A stretch of 55,410 nucleotides of DNA from Methylobacterium crusticola (GCF_003574465.1 NZ_QOWC01000024.1:1-55410), one strand, 5' to 3'; positions 42,201 through 50,860 are shown, numbered from the stretch's first letter. The notes: generated by a model from the sequence alone, not told the origin. Numbers and translations are program-made.

Positions 42201-44156
42201 TTGGCCACGCCCCCCGTCCAGACCGACCGCTTGCTCCAACTCATCACTCCCCTGGGCCAGGACGTGCTGATTCCCATCGCACTCAACGGCTCCGAAGGTC
42301 TCTCCGAGCTGTTCGCTTTCACGGTCGAGATGACTTCGACCAATGCCGGCATCACCGCCGACCAGCTTCTCGGCAAGAGCGCGACGCTGAAGATCCGGCG
42401 GCCGGACGCGGATCCACGGATTATCAACGGAATTATCGCCTCGTTCGCCGCGGCCGACCAGACTGTGGATGGGCTGCGGCGCTATCACATGGTCCTACGG
42501 CCCAAGCTGTGGCTTCTCACCCGTACCGCAGACTGCCGGATCTTCCAGAATCAGACTGTGCCGCAGATCGCCGACACCCTTCTCTCCGAGGCCGGCGTCA
42601 CCGACACCAAAAAGCAGGGCCTGAACGGTTCGCATCCTTCGCGTGACTATTGCGTGCAGTACCGCGAGACCGATTTCGATTTCCTGGTTCGACTGTGGGC
42701 CGAGGAGGGCATCTACTACTACTTTCAGCATAGCGACGGCCAGCACACCCTCGTGCTAAGCGACAGCACTGCGGGCTATTGCGAGTGTATCGACAAGTCG
42801 GTGCAGCACGCGCCGCCGAGCGCCTCCGATACGATCGCTGTACAGACTTGGCGCGTCGCAGACCACTTCTCTTCGGGCAAGGTCACCCTGCGCGACTATA
42901 ATTTCGAACAACCGACCACTGATCTCTCTGCCACCACTGCCACGGTGCTGAGCAACTCCGCCTTCAAGCAGTGGGAGCTGTTTGACTATCCGGGCGACTA
43001 CACTCAGAAGGGCGATGGCACCACGCTGTCGCGCACCCGCATGGAGGAGGTCGAGGCCCGCTACGCGATCACTGAGGGCGAGGCGACCTATCGCGGCTTC
43101 ATGCCTGGCGCCAAGATTACTATGGCCAAGCACGAGGTCGCCGTCGAGCAGGGCCAATCCTACGTGCTGGCTTGGGTGCACCACGAGGCCGAGGACCGCA
43201 CCCATCTTGGCCGGCAGGCGGAGACGCCGCGCTACCGCAACACCTTCACGGCACTGCCCGCCGCCACGCCGTTCCGGCCGCCGCCGGTGACGCGCCGGCC
43301 GCTGATCTCGGGGCCGCAGACCGCGACCGTGGTCGGCCCCTCGGGCGAGGAGATCTATTGTGACAAATACGGCCGCATTCGGGTCCAGTTCCCGTGGGAC
43401 CGGCTCGGCAAGAATGATGAGAACAGCTCGTGCTGGATCCGGGTTGGCCAGTGGATCGCCGGCGCGACCTGGGGCAGTCAGTTCGTGCCCCGGGTCGGCA
43501 TGGAGGTGATCGTCGTCTTCCTCGAGGGCGACCCCGACCGTCCGCTCGTCGTAGGCACGGTCTACAACGGCCAGAACATGCCGCCCTATGTCTTGCCCGA
43601 CAACAAGACCCAGAGTGGGATCAAGACCCGTTCCAGCAGCCAAGGCAGCGCCAGCACTTTCAACGAATTGCGCTTCGAGGATAAGAAGGGCAGCGAGCTG
43701 GTGTACATGCACGCGCAGAAGGACTTCACCCGCGAGGTGGTGAACGACGACACGCTCACTGTGCAACACGATCAGACGCTGACGATCAAGAACGATCGCA
43801 CCGAGACGGTGCAGGAGGGTAACGAGAAGGTCACTGTCTCAAAGGGCAACCGCAGCCTTACAGTCTCGGCCGGCAACGACACCACCGAGGTCACCAGCGG
43901 GAACTACACCGTTAAGCTCGGGTCAGGAAATGCCTTGCACCAATGCGAAGCCGGCAGCATCACGCTGGAGGCGGCGCAATCTATAACCCTCAAGGTCGGC
44001 GAGAACACCATCGTGGTCAACCAGACCGGTATCACCCTCACGGCGATCCAAATCACTCTGAAGGCCGATGCAAAGATCCAAGCTAACGGCGCGATGGTGA
44101 ACGTCGACGGGAGCGGCATGGTGCAGGTGACGGGCGGCCTCGTGACGATCAATTGA
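42201..44156 (+). CDS. vgrG: T6SS spike protein VgrG (TssI)
   Basis: A 651-residue VgrG. The gp27-like part (about 1-370) has HMVLRPKLWLLTRTADCRIF and QYRETDFDFLVRLWAEEGIY. The gp5-like OB fold follows (IYCDKYGRIRVQFPWDR, SCWIRVGQWIAGATWGSQFV, VGMEVIVVFLEGDPDRPLVV). The C-terminal beta-helix needle is made of short repeats around residues 510-650. It ends without an extra catalytic domain, so this is a structural VgrG. The start appears to be TTG at 42201 giving MATPPVQTDRL. Its TGA overlaps the next ATG by one base. Confidence 0.96.
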   Translation: MATPPVQTDRLLQLITPLGQDVLIPIALNGSEGLSELFAFTVEMTSTNAGITADQLLGKSATLKIRRPDADPRIINGIIASFAAADQTVDGLRRYHMVLRPKLWLLTRTADCRIFQNQTVPQIADTLLSEAGVTDTKKQGLNGSHPSRDYCVQYRETDFDFLVRLWAEEGIYYYFQHSDGQHTLVLSDSTAGYCECIDKSVQHAPPSASDTIAVQTWRVADHFSSGKVTLRDYNFEQPTTDLSATTATVLSNSAFKQWELFDYPGDYTQKGDGTTLSRTRMEEVEARYAITEGEATYRGFMPGAKITMAKHEVAVEQGQSYVLAWVHHEAEDRTHLGRQAETPRYRNTFTALPAATPFRPPPVTRRPLISGPQTATVVGPSGEEIYCDKYGRIRVQFPWDRLGKNDENSSCWIRVGQWIAGATWGSQFVPRVGMEVIVVFLEGDPDRPLVVGTVYNGQNMPPYVLPDNKTQSGIKTRSSSQGSASTFNELRFEDKKGSELVYMHAQKDFTREVVNDDTLTVQHDQTLTIKNDRTETVQEGNEKVTVSKGNRSLTVSAGNDTTEVTSGNYTVKLGSGNALHQCEAGSITLEAAQSITLKVGENTIVVNQTGITLTAIQITLKADAKIQANGAMVNVDGSGMVQVTGGLVTIN

Positions 44157-44755
44157 TGTTCCGCATGGCTCCCGGATCCCTCCCAAAGCTGCGCTTCTCT
44201 TCGGCCGAAGAGCTCTGCACCGTGCTGGTGCCGGGCGAGGAGGCCGAGGCGTTGCTCAAGCCGCGCCTTGGCGCTGCCGACTTCCTCGCCGCTCTGGTGG
44301 CCGCCGGCCTGGTTGTCGATGCGATCCGTTATCTCGCGGTCGCCCTGCCGCGCCGGGAAGCGGTGTGGTGGGCCTGCGCCACCCGCCGCCGGATGCCAGT
44401 CGTCGAGACCGAGCCGGAACAGGCCGCCTGGCAAGCCGCCGAGGCCTGGGTCTACGAGCCCACCGAGCTGAACCGCCGAGCGACCTACGCCCATGCCGAG
44501 AGACTGCGGTTCGAAACCGCCGGCGCCTACGCGGCGCTCGGCGTGTTCTGGTCCGGCGGCAGCCTCGCGCCGCCGGAGTCCGCCCAGCACGTTCCGCCGG
44601 GAGACGGACTCACCGGCAGTGCGGTTGGCGCCTCGGTGATGCTGCGGTGCGTGCCCGGTGAGGCGAGAACTACCGCTGAGCGGCAGCGATTGGTGCTTGA
44701 GGCCGGCTTCGACATCGCGCGCGGCGGCAGCGGCCTAGCAGGCACCGCATCGTGA
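44156..44755 (+). CDS. DUF6931-like T6SS-linked protein
   Basis: A 199-residue helical protein. FLAALVAAGLVVDAIRYLAV, ALPRREAVWWACATRR and WVYEPTELNRRATYAHAERL match what I recall of DUF6931 proteins, which often neighbour FHA and T6SS genes; the name is from memory, so treat it as tentative. It overlaps vgrG by one base and the FHA gene by four, so it is made with the spike and the regulator. It could be a chaperone or adaptor for VgrG or the effector, which is inference. There is no signal peptide. Confidence 0.75.
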   Translation: MFRMAPGSLPKLRFSSAEELCTVLVPGEEAEALLKPRLGAADFLAALVAAGLVVDAIRYLAVALPRREAVWWACATRRRMPVVETEPEQAAWQAAEAWVYEPTELNRRATYAHAERLRFETAGAYAALGVFWSGGSLAPPESAQHVPPGDGLTGSAVGASVMLRCVPGEARTTAERQRLVLEAGFDIARGGSGLAGTAS

Positions 44756-45915
44756 TCCCGACGCTGCGCTTGACCGTCACCGAACCTGACGACATTCCAG
44801 CCCATGATCGGGTGCGCGCGGTTACCGGTACCCCGTTGCGCATTGGTCGCGACGGCGACAATGATTGGATCCTCGCCGACCCGGCGCGGCGGATGTCGCG
44901 CCACCATTGCACGATCGACTTCCAGGGTGGCGTCTACGTTGTCATCGACACCTCAGCCAACGGTGTCTTTCACAACGACGCATCCCAGCCGCTCGGCCGG
45001 GGTAACAGCCGCATCCTCAGCCACGGCGACGTGCTTCGGTTTGCCGGCGTGACGCTCGCGATCACGCTGATCGAGGACAGGGACGCTCGAGACGCGTTCA
45101 GCGCGGTGCTGCCGCCGCGTCGAGAAAACCCTCCCCTCCTGCCCGGCGGTCCGTCGCCCGATCCGCTCGATAACCTCCTCGCCCGGCCGCCGGCGCATTG
45201 GGGCGCCGACCCGCTGGACGACACCGCTTTGCCCGAGGCGCCGGAAGCAGGACTGCCGTTCGGGGCTGGTCCATTCTCGTCCTTATCGCTCGCAACCTCC
45301 GCCATCGACGGCCGCGCCATGTCCTGGACACAGGAAAGCCGTGCGGCCCCTGCACCGGCCTCCACTGCATGGTCGCGGCTCGGCCTCGGCGACCGGAGTG
45401 AGCCTGAGCATCAGGCTTTCGCTTCGTCACTGCCGGGTCAGACGGTGATCCCGGAGGATTGGGATTTAGACGCGCCGCCGGAGCCCCGCCCGGTTGTAGC
45501 TGCGGCGTCCGAGCCGGAGACGGACTCCGCATCGGTGATCCCCCCCGACTGGTCGGACGAGGCGCTGGAGCCGCCGAGGCCCGTCACCGCGCGGCTTGCA
45601 CCTCCCGGCCCTGTGCATGGAGACGAAGCCCTTCTGCTCGCCCTGGTCACAGCCTTGGCGCGCATTGAGCGTGCACTGCTCGGACCCGACGTCGGCCTGA
45701 TGCAGGGCCCGGCCGAGACGGTGTTGCACCGGCTGCGCGCAACCGAGTTAGGACTCGCCAACCGGGCCATCGTGCTGATCGCGGAGCGGGCAGCGGAGCG
45801 GATCGATGCCCTATCCCAACGCCCCGCCCCCGCGGCGTTCCCTTCCCACGACCAGACGTCGGGCCAGCAGGCCGCCGGCGCCAGGGCCCTATCGCTGCCG
45901 GGAGACGAGGAATGA
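44752..45915 (+). CDS. T6SS-associated FHA-domain protein
   Basis: A 387-residue protein with an N-terminal forkhead-associated domain (about 25-110): LRIGRDGDNDWILAD, SRHHCTIDF and TSANGVFHND hold the phosphothreonine-binding residues. A long Pro/Ala-rich linker (115-290) contains two similar blocks, TVIPEDWDLDAPPEP and SVIPPDWSDEALEPP. The last 90 residues are helical. In Agrobacterium and Pseudomonas, Fha binds a phosphorylated partner after kinase action and switches secretion on. Start GTG overlaps the previous stop; its own stop overlaps tssK by 4 bases. Confidence 0.92.
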   Translation: MIPTLRLTVTEPDDIPAHDRVRAVTGTPLRIGRDGDNDWILADPARRMSRHHCTIDFQGGVYVVIDTSANGVFHNDASQPLGRGNSRILSHGDVLRFAGVTLAITLIEDRDARDAFSAVLPPRRENPPLLPGGPSPDPLDNLLARPPAHWGADPLDDTALPEAPEAGLPFGAGPFSSLSLATSAIDGRAMSWTQESRAAPAPASTAWSRLGLGDRSEPEHQAFASSLPGQTVIPEDWDLDAPPEPRPVVAAASEPETDSASVIPPDWSDEALEPPRPVTARLAPPGPVHGDEALLLALVTALARIERALLGPDVGLMQGPAETVLHRLRATELGLANRAIVLIAERAAERIDALSQRPAPAAFPSHDQTSGQQAAGARALSLPGDEE

Positions 45916-47246
45916 GCACCACCGGCAAGGTCGTCTGGTCCGAGGGCATGTTTCTCCGGCCCCAGCACTTCCAGCAGCAGGATCGCTATGCCGAGCGCCT
46001 CGTGCGCCAGCGTGCCGAGGGCCTAACGCCATTTCCCTGGGGGTTGCGGCACCTGAGCCTCAACCGGGCGCTGCTCGACCTCGGCAAGTTCTCGCTAGAG
46101 CGTTGCGGCGGGGTGTTCGAGGATGGCACGCCGTTCGACGTGCCGTTCGACCTCTCGCACCCGGCCCCGCTCGACCTCGCGGTTGGCCTAACTGACACCA
46201 TGGTCTACCTCTGCCTACCGGTGCAGCATCCGGGCGCGGCCGAGATCGAGGTCGGCAGCGCCTTCGCGTCCTCGGCTCGCTATGCCGGCGGCGACATCGA
46301 GGTCGTCGACGCGATCAGCGGCTCGAATGCCAGCGCCCGCATCCGCACGGCGAGCCTGCGACTTAGCCTGATGCTGGAGAGCGCCGACCGCAGCGGCTTT
46401 CATAGTCTCGGTCTCGCCCGCATCGCCGAAGTTGGCGCTGACAAGCGGGCGCGGCTCGACCCTGCCTACATCCCGCCGGTGATGGCGATGGCCGCCTCTG
46501 ACACGCTGACCGGCTTCGTTGGCGAGGTACTGGCGATGCTACACCACCGCGGCGAGGCACTGGCCCCTCGAGTGAGCGGCGCGGCAAATCACGGCGTTGC
46601 TGAGGTCGCAGATTTCCTGCTGCTTCAAGTCGTCAACCGGGCTGAACCACTGCTCGCCCACCTTGCTCGGCTGCCGTCGTTGCACCCGGAGCGGCTCTAC
46701 GCCACATTCCTCGACCTCGCAGGCGACCTCGCGACCTTCACTGCCCTGCGCAAGCGCCCAGACGAGTTCGTCGCCTACCAGCACGACGACTTGGAGCACG
46801 TCTTCGCCGGAGTGATGCTGGCTCTGCGGCGCTCCTTGAGCGCCGTGATTGAGCAATCTGCGGTTCAAATCCCGCTGCAGGATCGCAAGTACGGTATCCG
46901 CGTCGGAGTAATCCCTGACAAGACCCTACTGACAAATTCAGGCTTCGTGCTGGTGGTCAAGGCAGCGATGCCAGAGGAAACAATCCGGCGATCGCTACCC
47001 GCTCTGATTAAGATCGGTCCGGTCGAGCAGATCCGCGAGCTGGTGAACGTGCAGCTCCCCGGCATCTCGGTGCAGCCACTGTCGGTGGCGCCGCGCCAAC
47101 TTCCCTACCATGCGGGCGCAGTTTACTTCGAGCTTAAGCCCGATAGCCCGCTCTGGGCGGGCCTTTCAACCTCAGGCGGTGTTGCGGTCCACCTATCAGG
47201 AGACTTCCCGGATACACGGATGGAGTTGTGGGCTATTCGTCGCTGA
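45912..47246 (+). CDS. tssK: T6SS baseplate-to-membrane adaptor TssK
   Basis: A 444-residue TssK. The start VVWSEGMFLRPQHFQQQDRY is the family hallmark. The middle contains EVADFLLLQVVNRAEPLLAH and PERLYATFLDLAGDLATF, and the end has LPYHAGAVYFELKPDSPLW. TssK trimers link the baseplate to TssL/TssM. It overlaps the FHA gene by 4 bases, and an unusual P-loop gene starts 13 bases after its stop. Confidence 0.97.
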   Translation: MSTTGKVVWSEGMFLRPQHFQQQDRYAERLVRQRAEGLTPFPWGLRHLSLNRALLDLGKFSLERCGGVFEDGTPFDVPFDLSHPAPLDLAVGLTDTMVYLCLPVQHPGAAEIEVGSAFASSARYAGGDIEVVDAISGSNASARIRTASLRLSLMLESADRSGFHSLGLARIAEVGADKRARLDPAYIPPVMAMAASDTLTGFVGEVLAMLHHRGEALAPRVSGAANHGVAEVADFLLLQVVNRAEPLLAHLARLPSLHPERLYATFLDLAGDLATFTALRKRPDEFVAYQHDDLEHVFAGVMLALRRSLSAVIEQSAVQIPLQDRKYGIRVGVIPDKTLLTNSGFVLVVKAAMPEETIRRSLPALIKIGPVEQIRELVNVQLPGISVQPLSVAPRQLPYHAGAVYFELKPDSPLWAGLSTSGGVAVHLSGDFPDTRMELWAIRR

Positions 47247-47259
47247 CCTCCTTCGCGCT

Positions 47260-48021
47260 GTGCCGCTCATCGTCACCGTCCATAGCCATCGCGGCGGAGT
47301 GGGCACTACCACGCTTGCTAGCCATCTCGCGGCGCACTTGGCGCTCGGCGGTCGGCGGGTGGGCCTCGCTGACTGCTGCCTGCGGGCGCCAGACTTGCAC
47401 GCGCATTTTGGAATCGACGCAGCAGCCTGCCTGAATGACTATCTCTGGCACCGAACCGGGATCGCCGGAGTCACACTAGATCTCGGTGGAATTTTCGCTG
47501 CCCCGTTGCCGGAGAAGGGCGGGTTGTACCTATTGCCAGCCAGCCCAGCGCCGGCGGAAATCGCCCGCCTCCTGAACGAGGGGCTGGATGCTAGTAGGCT
47601 GGCCCGAGGCTTGTGCCACGCAGCCGAGGCTTTGGCTCTCGACCTGCTCATCCTCGATGCGCCGGCTGGATTCGGCGAGGAAGCGCTGCTGGCAGCGGCC
47701 CTCGCCGACTGCCTACTCGTGCTGCTGCACGCGGAGCCACGGCGTCGCGCTGGTACCGATCTCACGCTGCTGGAAAGGCTCGGACCGGCCCAGATGCTGA
47801 TCGTCCTCAACCAAGCTGCGCCTTGGCTCGACGCCGAAGCACTCGCCGACGAAGCGGCAGTCTCATGCCGCCGGTCGGTTGCCGCGGTCTTGCCCCGCTG
47901 CGAGACACTAGGGCCGCCAGGCCAAGGCCCAGCATCGGGCGAGCCATTGTCCCGGGCCGCGTTCACGGCCGGCCTAAGCCGGATTAAAAGGCTGCTCGAG
48001 GAAGGCTGGGTGGAGACTTGA
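47260..48021 (+). CDS. MinD/CpaE-like P-loop protein, deviant Walker A
   Basis: A 253-residue protein of the MinD/ParA group. The nucleotide loop is HRGGVGTTTLA at about residues 10-20. Both lysines of the usual KGGxGKT motif are replaced (Arg11 and Thr16), as seen partly in CpaE/TadZ localisation factors. Other family marks are VGLADCCLRAPDLHAHFG, LLILDAPAGFGEEALLA (in place of the D-x-P-G-G motif) and DCLLVLLHAE. GTG 47260 is the best in-frame start but has no clear ribosome site, so translation may depend on tssK. It may position or cluster the T6SS; that is inference. It converges with the kinase gene. Confidence 0.82.
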   Translation: MPLIVTVHSHRGGVGTTTLASHLAAHLALGGRRVGLADCCLRAPDLHAHFGIDAAACLNDYLWHRTGIAGVTLDLGGIFAAPLPEKGGLYLLPASPAPAEIARLLNEGLDASRLARGLCHAAEALALDLLILDAPAGFGEEALLAAALADCLLVLLHAEPRRRAGTDLTLLERLGPAQMLIVLNQAAPWLDAEALADEAAVSCRRSVAAVLPRCETLGPPGQGPASGEPLSRAAFTAGLSRIKRLLEEGWVET

Positions 48022-48040
48022 CGGCTGCCAAACCTACAGC

Positions 48041-49183
48041 TCAAGCGAAGCAGATCATGGCTTGAACCTCGCGCGCATCGACCGGCCGCACGGCCGGATC
48101 GAATGACAGAGCACGGGCTACGATCGTGTTCGCGTCCGACGATAATCCGTCAATCCTGGACGGAACAAGTCCCCGCCGCATCGCCTCAACAGCATCAACG
48201 CGATCGAAAGGATGTCGGCCGGCTAAGAACAAATGTATCAGACAGCCCAGGGCATAAACATCGTCGCGCAGAGACCGGGATTGACCGGACAGCCGCTCAG
48301 GGCTTGCATAGGCAGGGGTGACGGCCCGCTCAATAGCGTCGTCAGCACTGGTCTCCGAAAGGACTGCAGCGATGCCGAAATCCAGGATCTTAAGCTGACC
48401 ATTAGTGCAGATGAACAGGTTCGAGGGTTTTAGATCTGCGTGAATTACGCCCTGCTGGTGTGCAGCGGCGAGGCCGGCGAGAAAATGAGTGAGATTAGTA
48501 CGAGCCAATGCACTACCGGCGAAGTCCAAATGGCGGAGCAACATGACATCAAGCGAGTAGCCAACAAGGTTCTCCATCACTATGAAAGTGTCGGCGCCTT
48601 CGCGATCAAAATCGTGGACCCCGACGATATTGGGATGCCTGAGCGCCTGAGTGTGGCGCGCTTCCGCCTCTAAAGCCCGCATCGCTGTCCTGTCGCCTAC
48701 CCAGCGCGGGGCAAGCAATTTGATCGCGACGTAGGGCGAGATGCTGTCGAGCTCTTGGCGGCGGCGATCTACGGCGCGGTAGACCACGCCCATCCCGCCA
48801 TGCCCAATTTCGGCATCGAGCACGAAGCGGTTACGTAACACCTGCCCGATCCGCCCCTCTGCGTATGCAGGACGGAATTCAGGGGACTGTCGCAAGGTCC
48901 GGAGACGTGCGACCAGACAATCAATTTCCGCAGCGTCGACGCGGCTACCGGGCAAACGCTCACTGGATGTAGAGGCAGGCACCGACGCTTGGACCGCATC
49001 ATGTAATAGGCAGGCAATCCTATAGGGTAGCCGACGGTCATCGATGGCCCGTTGCAGGGCTAGTATCGTTGCTGCAGCCCCGACCTGTGCTCCCTCGCCC
49101 TGTCGCAAGGCAATCACGGCGTCAGCGAAGGAGAGACGGCCGGAGCCGAAGTGGTCGATTATGTGATCGACAAGCGAGCGCAT
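48041..49183 (-). CDS. serine/threonine protein kinase (PpkA-like)
   Basis: A 380-residue kinase. An N-terminal domain of about 115 residues precedes the kinase fold: glycine loop IGHGGMGVVY (126-135), VAIK with Lys155, the catalytic loop HADLKPSN (248-255; Ala replaces the Arg of HRD) and DFG (268-270), then AYASPE. There is no membrane helix, so it is cytosolic, unlike the membrane-bound PpkA of Pseudomonas. ATG 49183 follows GGGGAG by 8 bases, so I prefer it to 49204. It lies 55 bases after tssJ in the same direction. Likely targets are TssL or the FHA protein. No PppA-type phosphatase is in the window. Confidence 0.92.
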   Translation of the reverse strand: MRSLVDHIIDHFGSGRLSFADAVIALRQGEGAQVGAAATILALQRAIDDRRLPYRIACLLHDAVQASVPASTSSERLPGSRVDAAEIDCLVARLRTLRQSPEFRPAYAEGRIGQVLRNRFVLDAEIGHGGMGVVYRAVDRRRQELDSISPYVAIKLLAPRWVGDRTAMRALEAEARHTQALRHPNIVGVHDFDREGADTFIVMENLVGYSLDVMLLRHLDFAGSALARTNLTHFLAGLAAAHQQGVIHADLKPSNLFICTNGQLKILDFGIAAVLSETSADDAIERAVTPAYASPERLSGQSRSLRDDVYALGCLIHLFLAGRHPFDRVDAVEAMRRGLVPSRIDGLSSDANTIVARALSFDPAVRPVDAREVQAMICFA

Positions 49184-49238
49184 GAGACCACTCTCCCCAA
49201 GCATGACAGTTCGCGAGGAGAATCAGGACGACTACCCA

Positions 49239-49772
49239 TCAGAGCGGCCAAGCTTTGGGCTCCGTCTGAACAGTTAACGTTACTGCGACATCAGTTGCTA
49301 CTATAGTTGCAGTATTAATGTCGGCGTACTTAATCGGAGCCACGCCTCGCCATTGCGCCATGTCGAGCTGACGGAAGCCGGCCACCACTGCTACGACCGA
49401 GGCCTCGGCGGGTACCGTGGCGGTGAACCCGTCTTTGGCAGAAGGTGGCAATAGAAACTCGTGCTTGCTCAGCAAGTCAGTCCCGAGGACAGCAGCATCG
49501 TTGTCATAAAGGGACTGAGCATCACTCTGAAGAAACTTGGTGTCGGCTCTTAGGGTGTAGACTCGCAGCAACAGCGGCGATGGCACGCCCGTGAGCGACG
49601 GATTGACGTTGGCCGCAGTGCCGATCCGCACGATAAGCTTAGTCTCCTTCGGCGGCAGCAACGTTGCGCAGCCACTGAGCATCGACAGTCCAGCGAGCAG
49701 GAATCTCCGTCGGCTGAAGGCGGTTTCACGAAGCCCTGGCACTCCCATCGATATCCCACGTTCCAGTGTCAC
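49239..49772 (-). CDS. tssJ: T6SS outer-membrane lipoprotein TssJ
   Basis: A 177-residue TssJ. The signal region SRRRFLLAGLSMLSGC ends in a lipobox with Cys35 and also has a twin-arginine look. The mature part has KLIVRIGTAANVNPSLTG, PLLLRVYTLRADTKFLQ and a C-terminal beta region, all typical of TssJ. It anchors the TssM periplasmic domain to the outer membrane. GTG 49772 has AAAGGTGAAG upstream; ATG 49748 is a second option. It is transcribed with the kinase, opposite to the main operon. No gene is evident in the roughly 210 bases to its right. Confidence 0.93.
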   Translation of the reverse strand: MTLERGISMGVPGLRETAFSRRRFLLAGLSMLSGCATLLPPKETKLIVRIGTAANVNPSLTGVPSPLLLRVYTLRADTKFLQSDAQSLYDNDAAVLGTDLLSKHEFLLPPSAKDGFTATVPAEASVVAVVAGFRQLDMAQWRGVAPIKYADINTATIVATDVAVTLTVQTEPKAWPL

Positions 49773-49984
49773 AGCTTCACCTTTTTTTATCCTGCCCGCC
49801 GCGAATCAATGTTCGATCTATCAAAACAACAAACGGATGAGAGAAACTTAACAAACGCAGCGAATATACGGCTGCCGAGCGTTTTCGCAATCGATGTAGG
49901 CAAGGTCTGGGGTGGAGAGGATCTGCCCTCGCGTCGATGTCGGGTTGAAAAATTTGTGTAGGGTCGGTTGGAGTTGACCAGGCT

Positions 49985-50115
49985 TGTGGTTCATGATCTA
50001 CGCAAGTTCTCGGGCGGTGACAGCTTGGTTGACGAAGGCTCGGGGCGGCAATCCACCTGGGCCCGTGTGGGGTCGATCTTCGTTGTCACGTCACCTCCAT
50101 TCTCCTCCGTCCCAC
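49985..50115 (-). mobile_element. 3' end remnant of an IS3-type transposase
   Basis: The minus strand can be read as the last residues of an IS3-type orfB (AVTARELA then stop), and the bases align well, with many substitutions, to the end of the IS3-type element at 15442. Only about 130 bases are left, directly beside the start of another IS. Confidence 0.6.
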
Positions 50116-50167
50116 GATTGCTTGAGACACCCCGTAGCGGACGGTCTCCGCGACAGGGGTGAGGAAG

Positions 50168-50524
50168 ATGACGACTAACACGAGGGCTGGTGCAGACGTG
50201 GCCGGTCTGGGCCGCGGCGGACGGATGTCCCGGCAACGCAAGCGCGATGCGGTGCTGCGGCTACTGCGCGGTGAGGAATTGGAGACTGTCTCGCGCAGCC
50301 TGGGCGTGACCGCCGCGACCCTGTTGGGCTGGCACGACGCCTTCCTGGCGGCAGGTGGGGCGAGCTTGGCGACCCGGCCCACCGATGGCGAGGCGCTGGA
50401 GAGCGGGCGGTTGAAGGCCAAGCTCGGTGAGATGCTGCGCGAGCGCGAGTTGCTGGCGGCCAAGATCGCGGCTCTAGAGGCGCGCGGCCCCGGCCCTTTG
50501 GCCCGCAGGAGGTCGCGGCCATGA
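50168..50524 (+). CDS. IS3-family transposase orfA (HTH)
   Basis: A 118-residue helix-turn-helix protein: MSRQRKRDAVLRLLRGEELE and VSRSLGVTAATLLGWHDAF, then a leucine-zipper-like helix (LKAKLGEMLRERELLAAKIA). This is the orfA of a two-frame insertion sequence. The ATG at 50168 has GAGG before it, and its stop overlaps the orfB ATG by 4 bases. The matching orfB is truncated, so the element cannot move by itself. Confidence 0.8.
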   Translation: MTTNTRAGADVAGLGRGGRMSRQRKRDAVLRLLRGEELETVSRSLGVTAATLLGWHDAFLAAGGASLATRPTDGEALESGRLKAKLGEMLRERELLAAKIAALEARGPGPLARRRSRP

Positions 50525-50860
50525 GCCAGGCCGCCTCGCCGTCCAGCGGCACAGCTTACCGGCTGGCCCGGGTGTGCCGGATCTGGCGCGTGTCGCGCGC
50601 CACCGTCCACCGGCATCTCTCACCCGCCCGGTCCGAACCGTCGCGGCGTCCCGGCCCAGCCGGGCCGATGCCGGATGCGGCACTGCTGGAGGCGATCCGC
50701 GCCACCCTCACCGGCAGCCCCTTCCACGGCGAGGGTCACCGCAAGGTCTGGGCGCGCCTGCGTCACAAGGGCGTGCGCACCTCCAAGCACCGCGTGCTGC
50801 GCCTGATGCGCGACCATGATCTGCTCGCCCCCTCGCGCGTCGGCGCGCCGCGCGGCGCTT
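50521..50860 (+). pseudogene. truncated IS3-family transposase orfB
   Basis: The first about 113 residues of an orfB transposase are intact (RLARVCRIWRVSRATVHRHL, HGEGHRKVWARLRHKGVRTS and KHRVLRLMRDHDLL). The family text stops near 50860 and the frame then runs into unrelated sequence up to 50976. The DDE catalytic core is missing. The break lies about 125 bases left of a tRNA 3' fragment. Confidence 0.75.

Noticed and set aside
42756..43769. Large minus-strand frame opposite vgrG.
   Set aside because: Shadow of a high-GC gene; vgrG on the plus strand is unmistakable.
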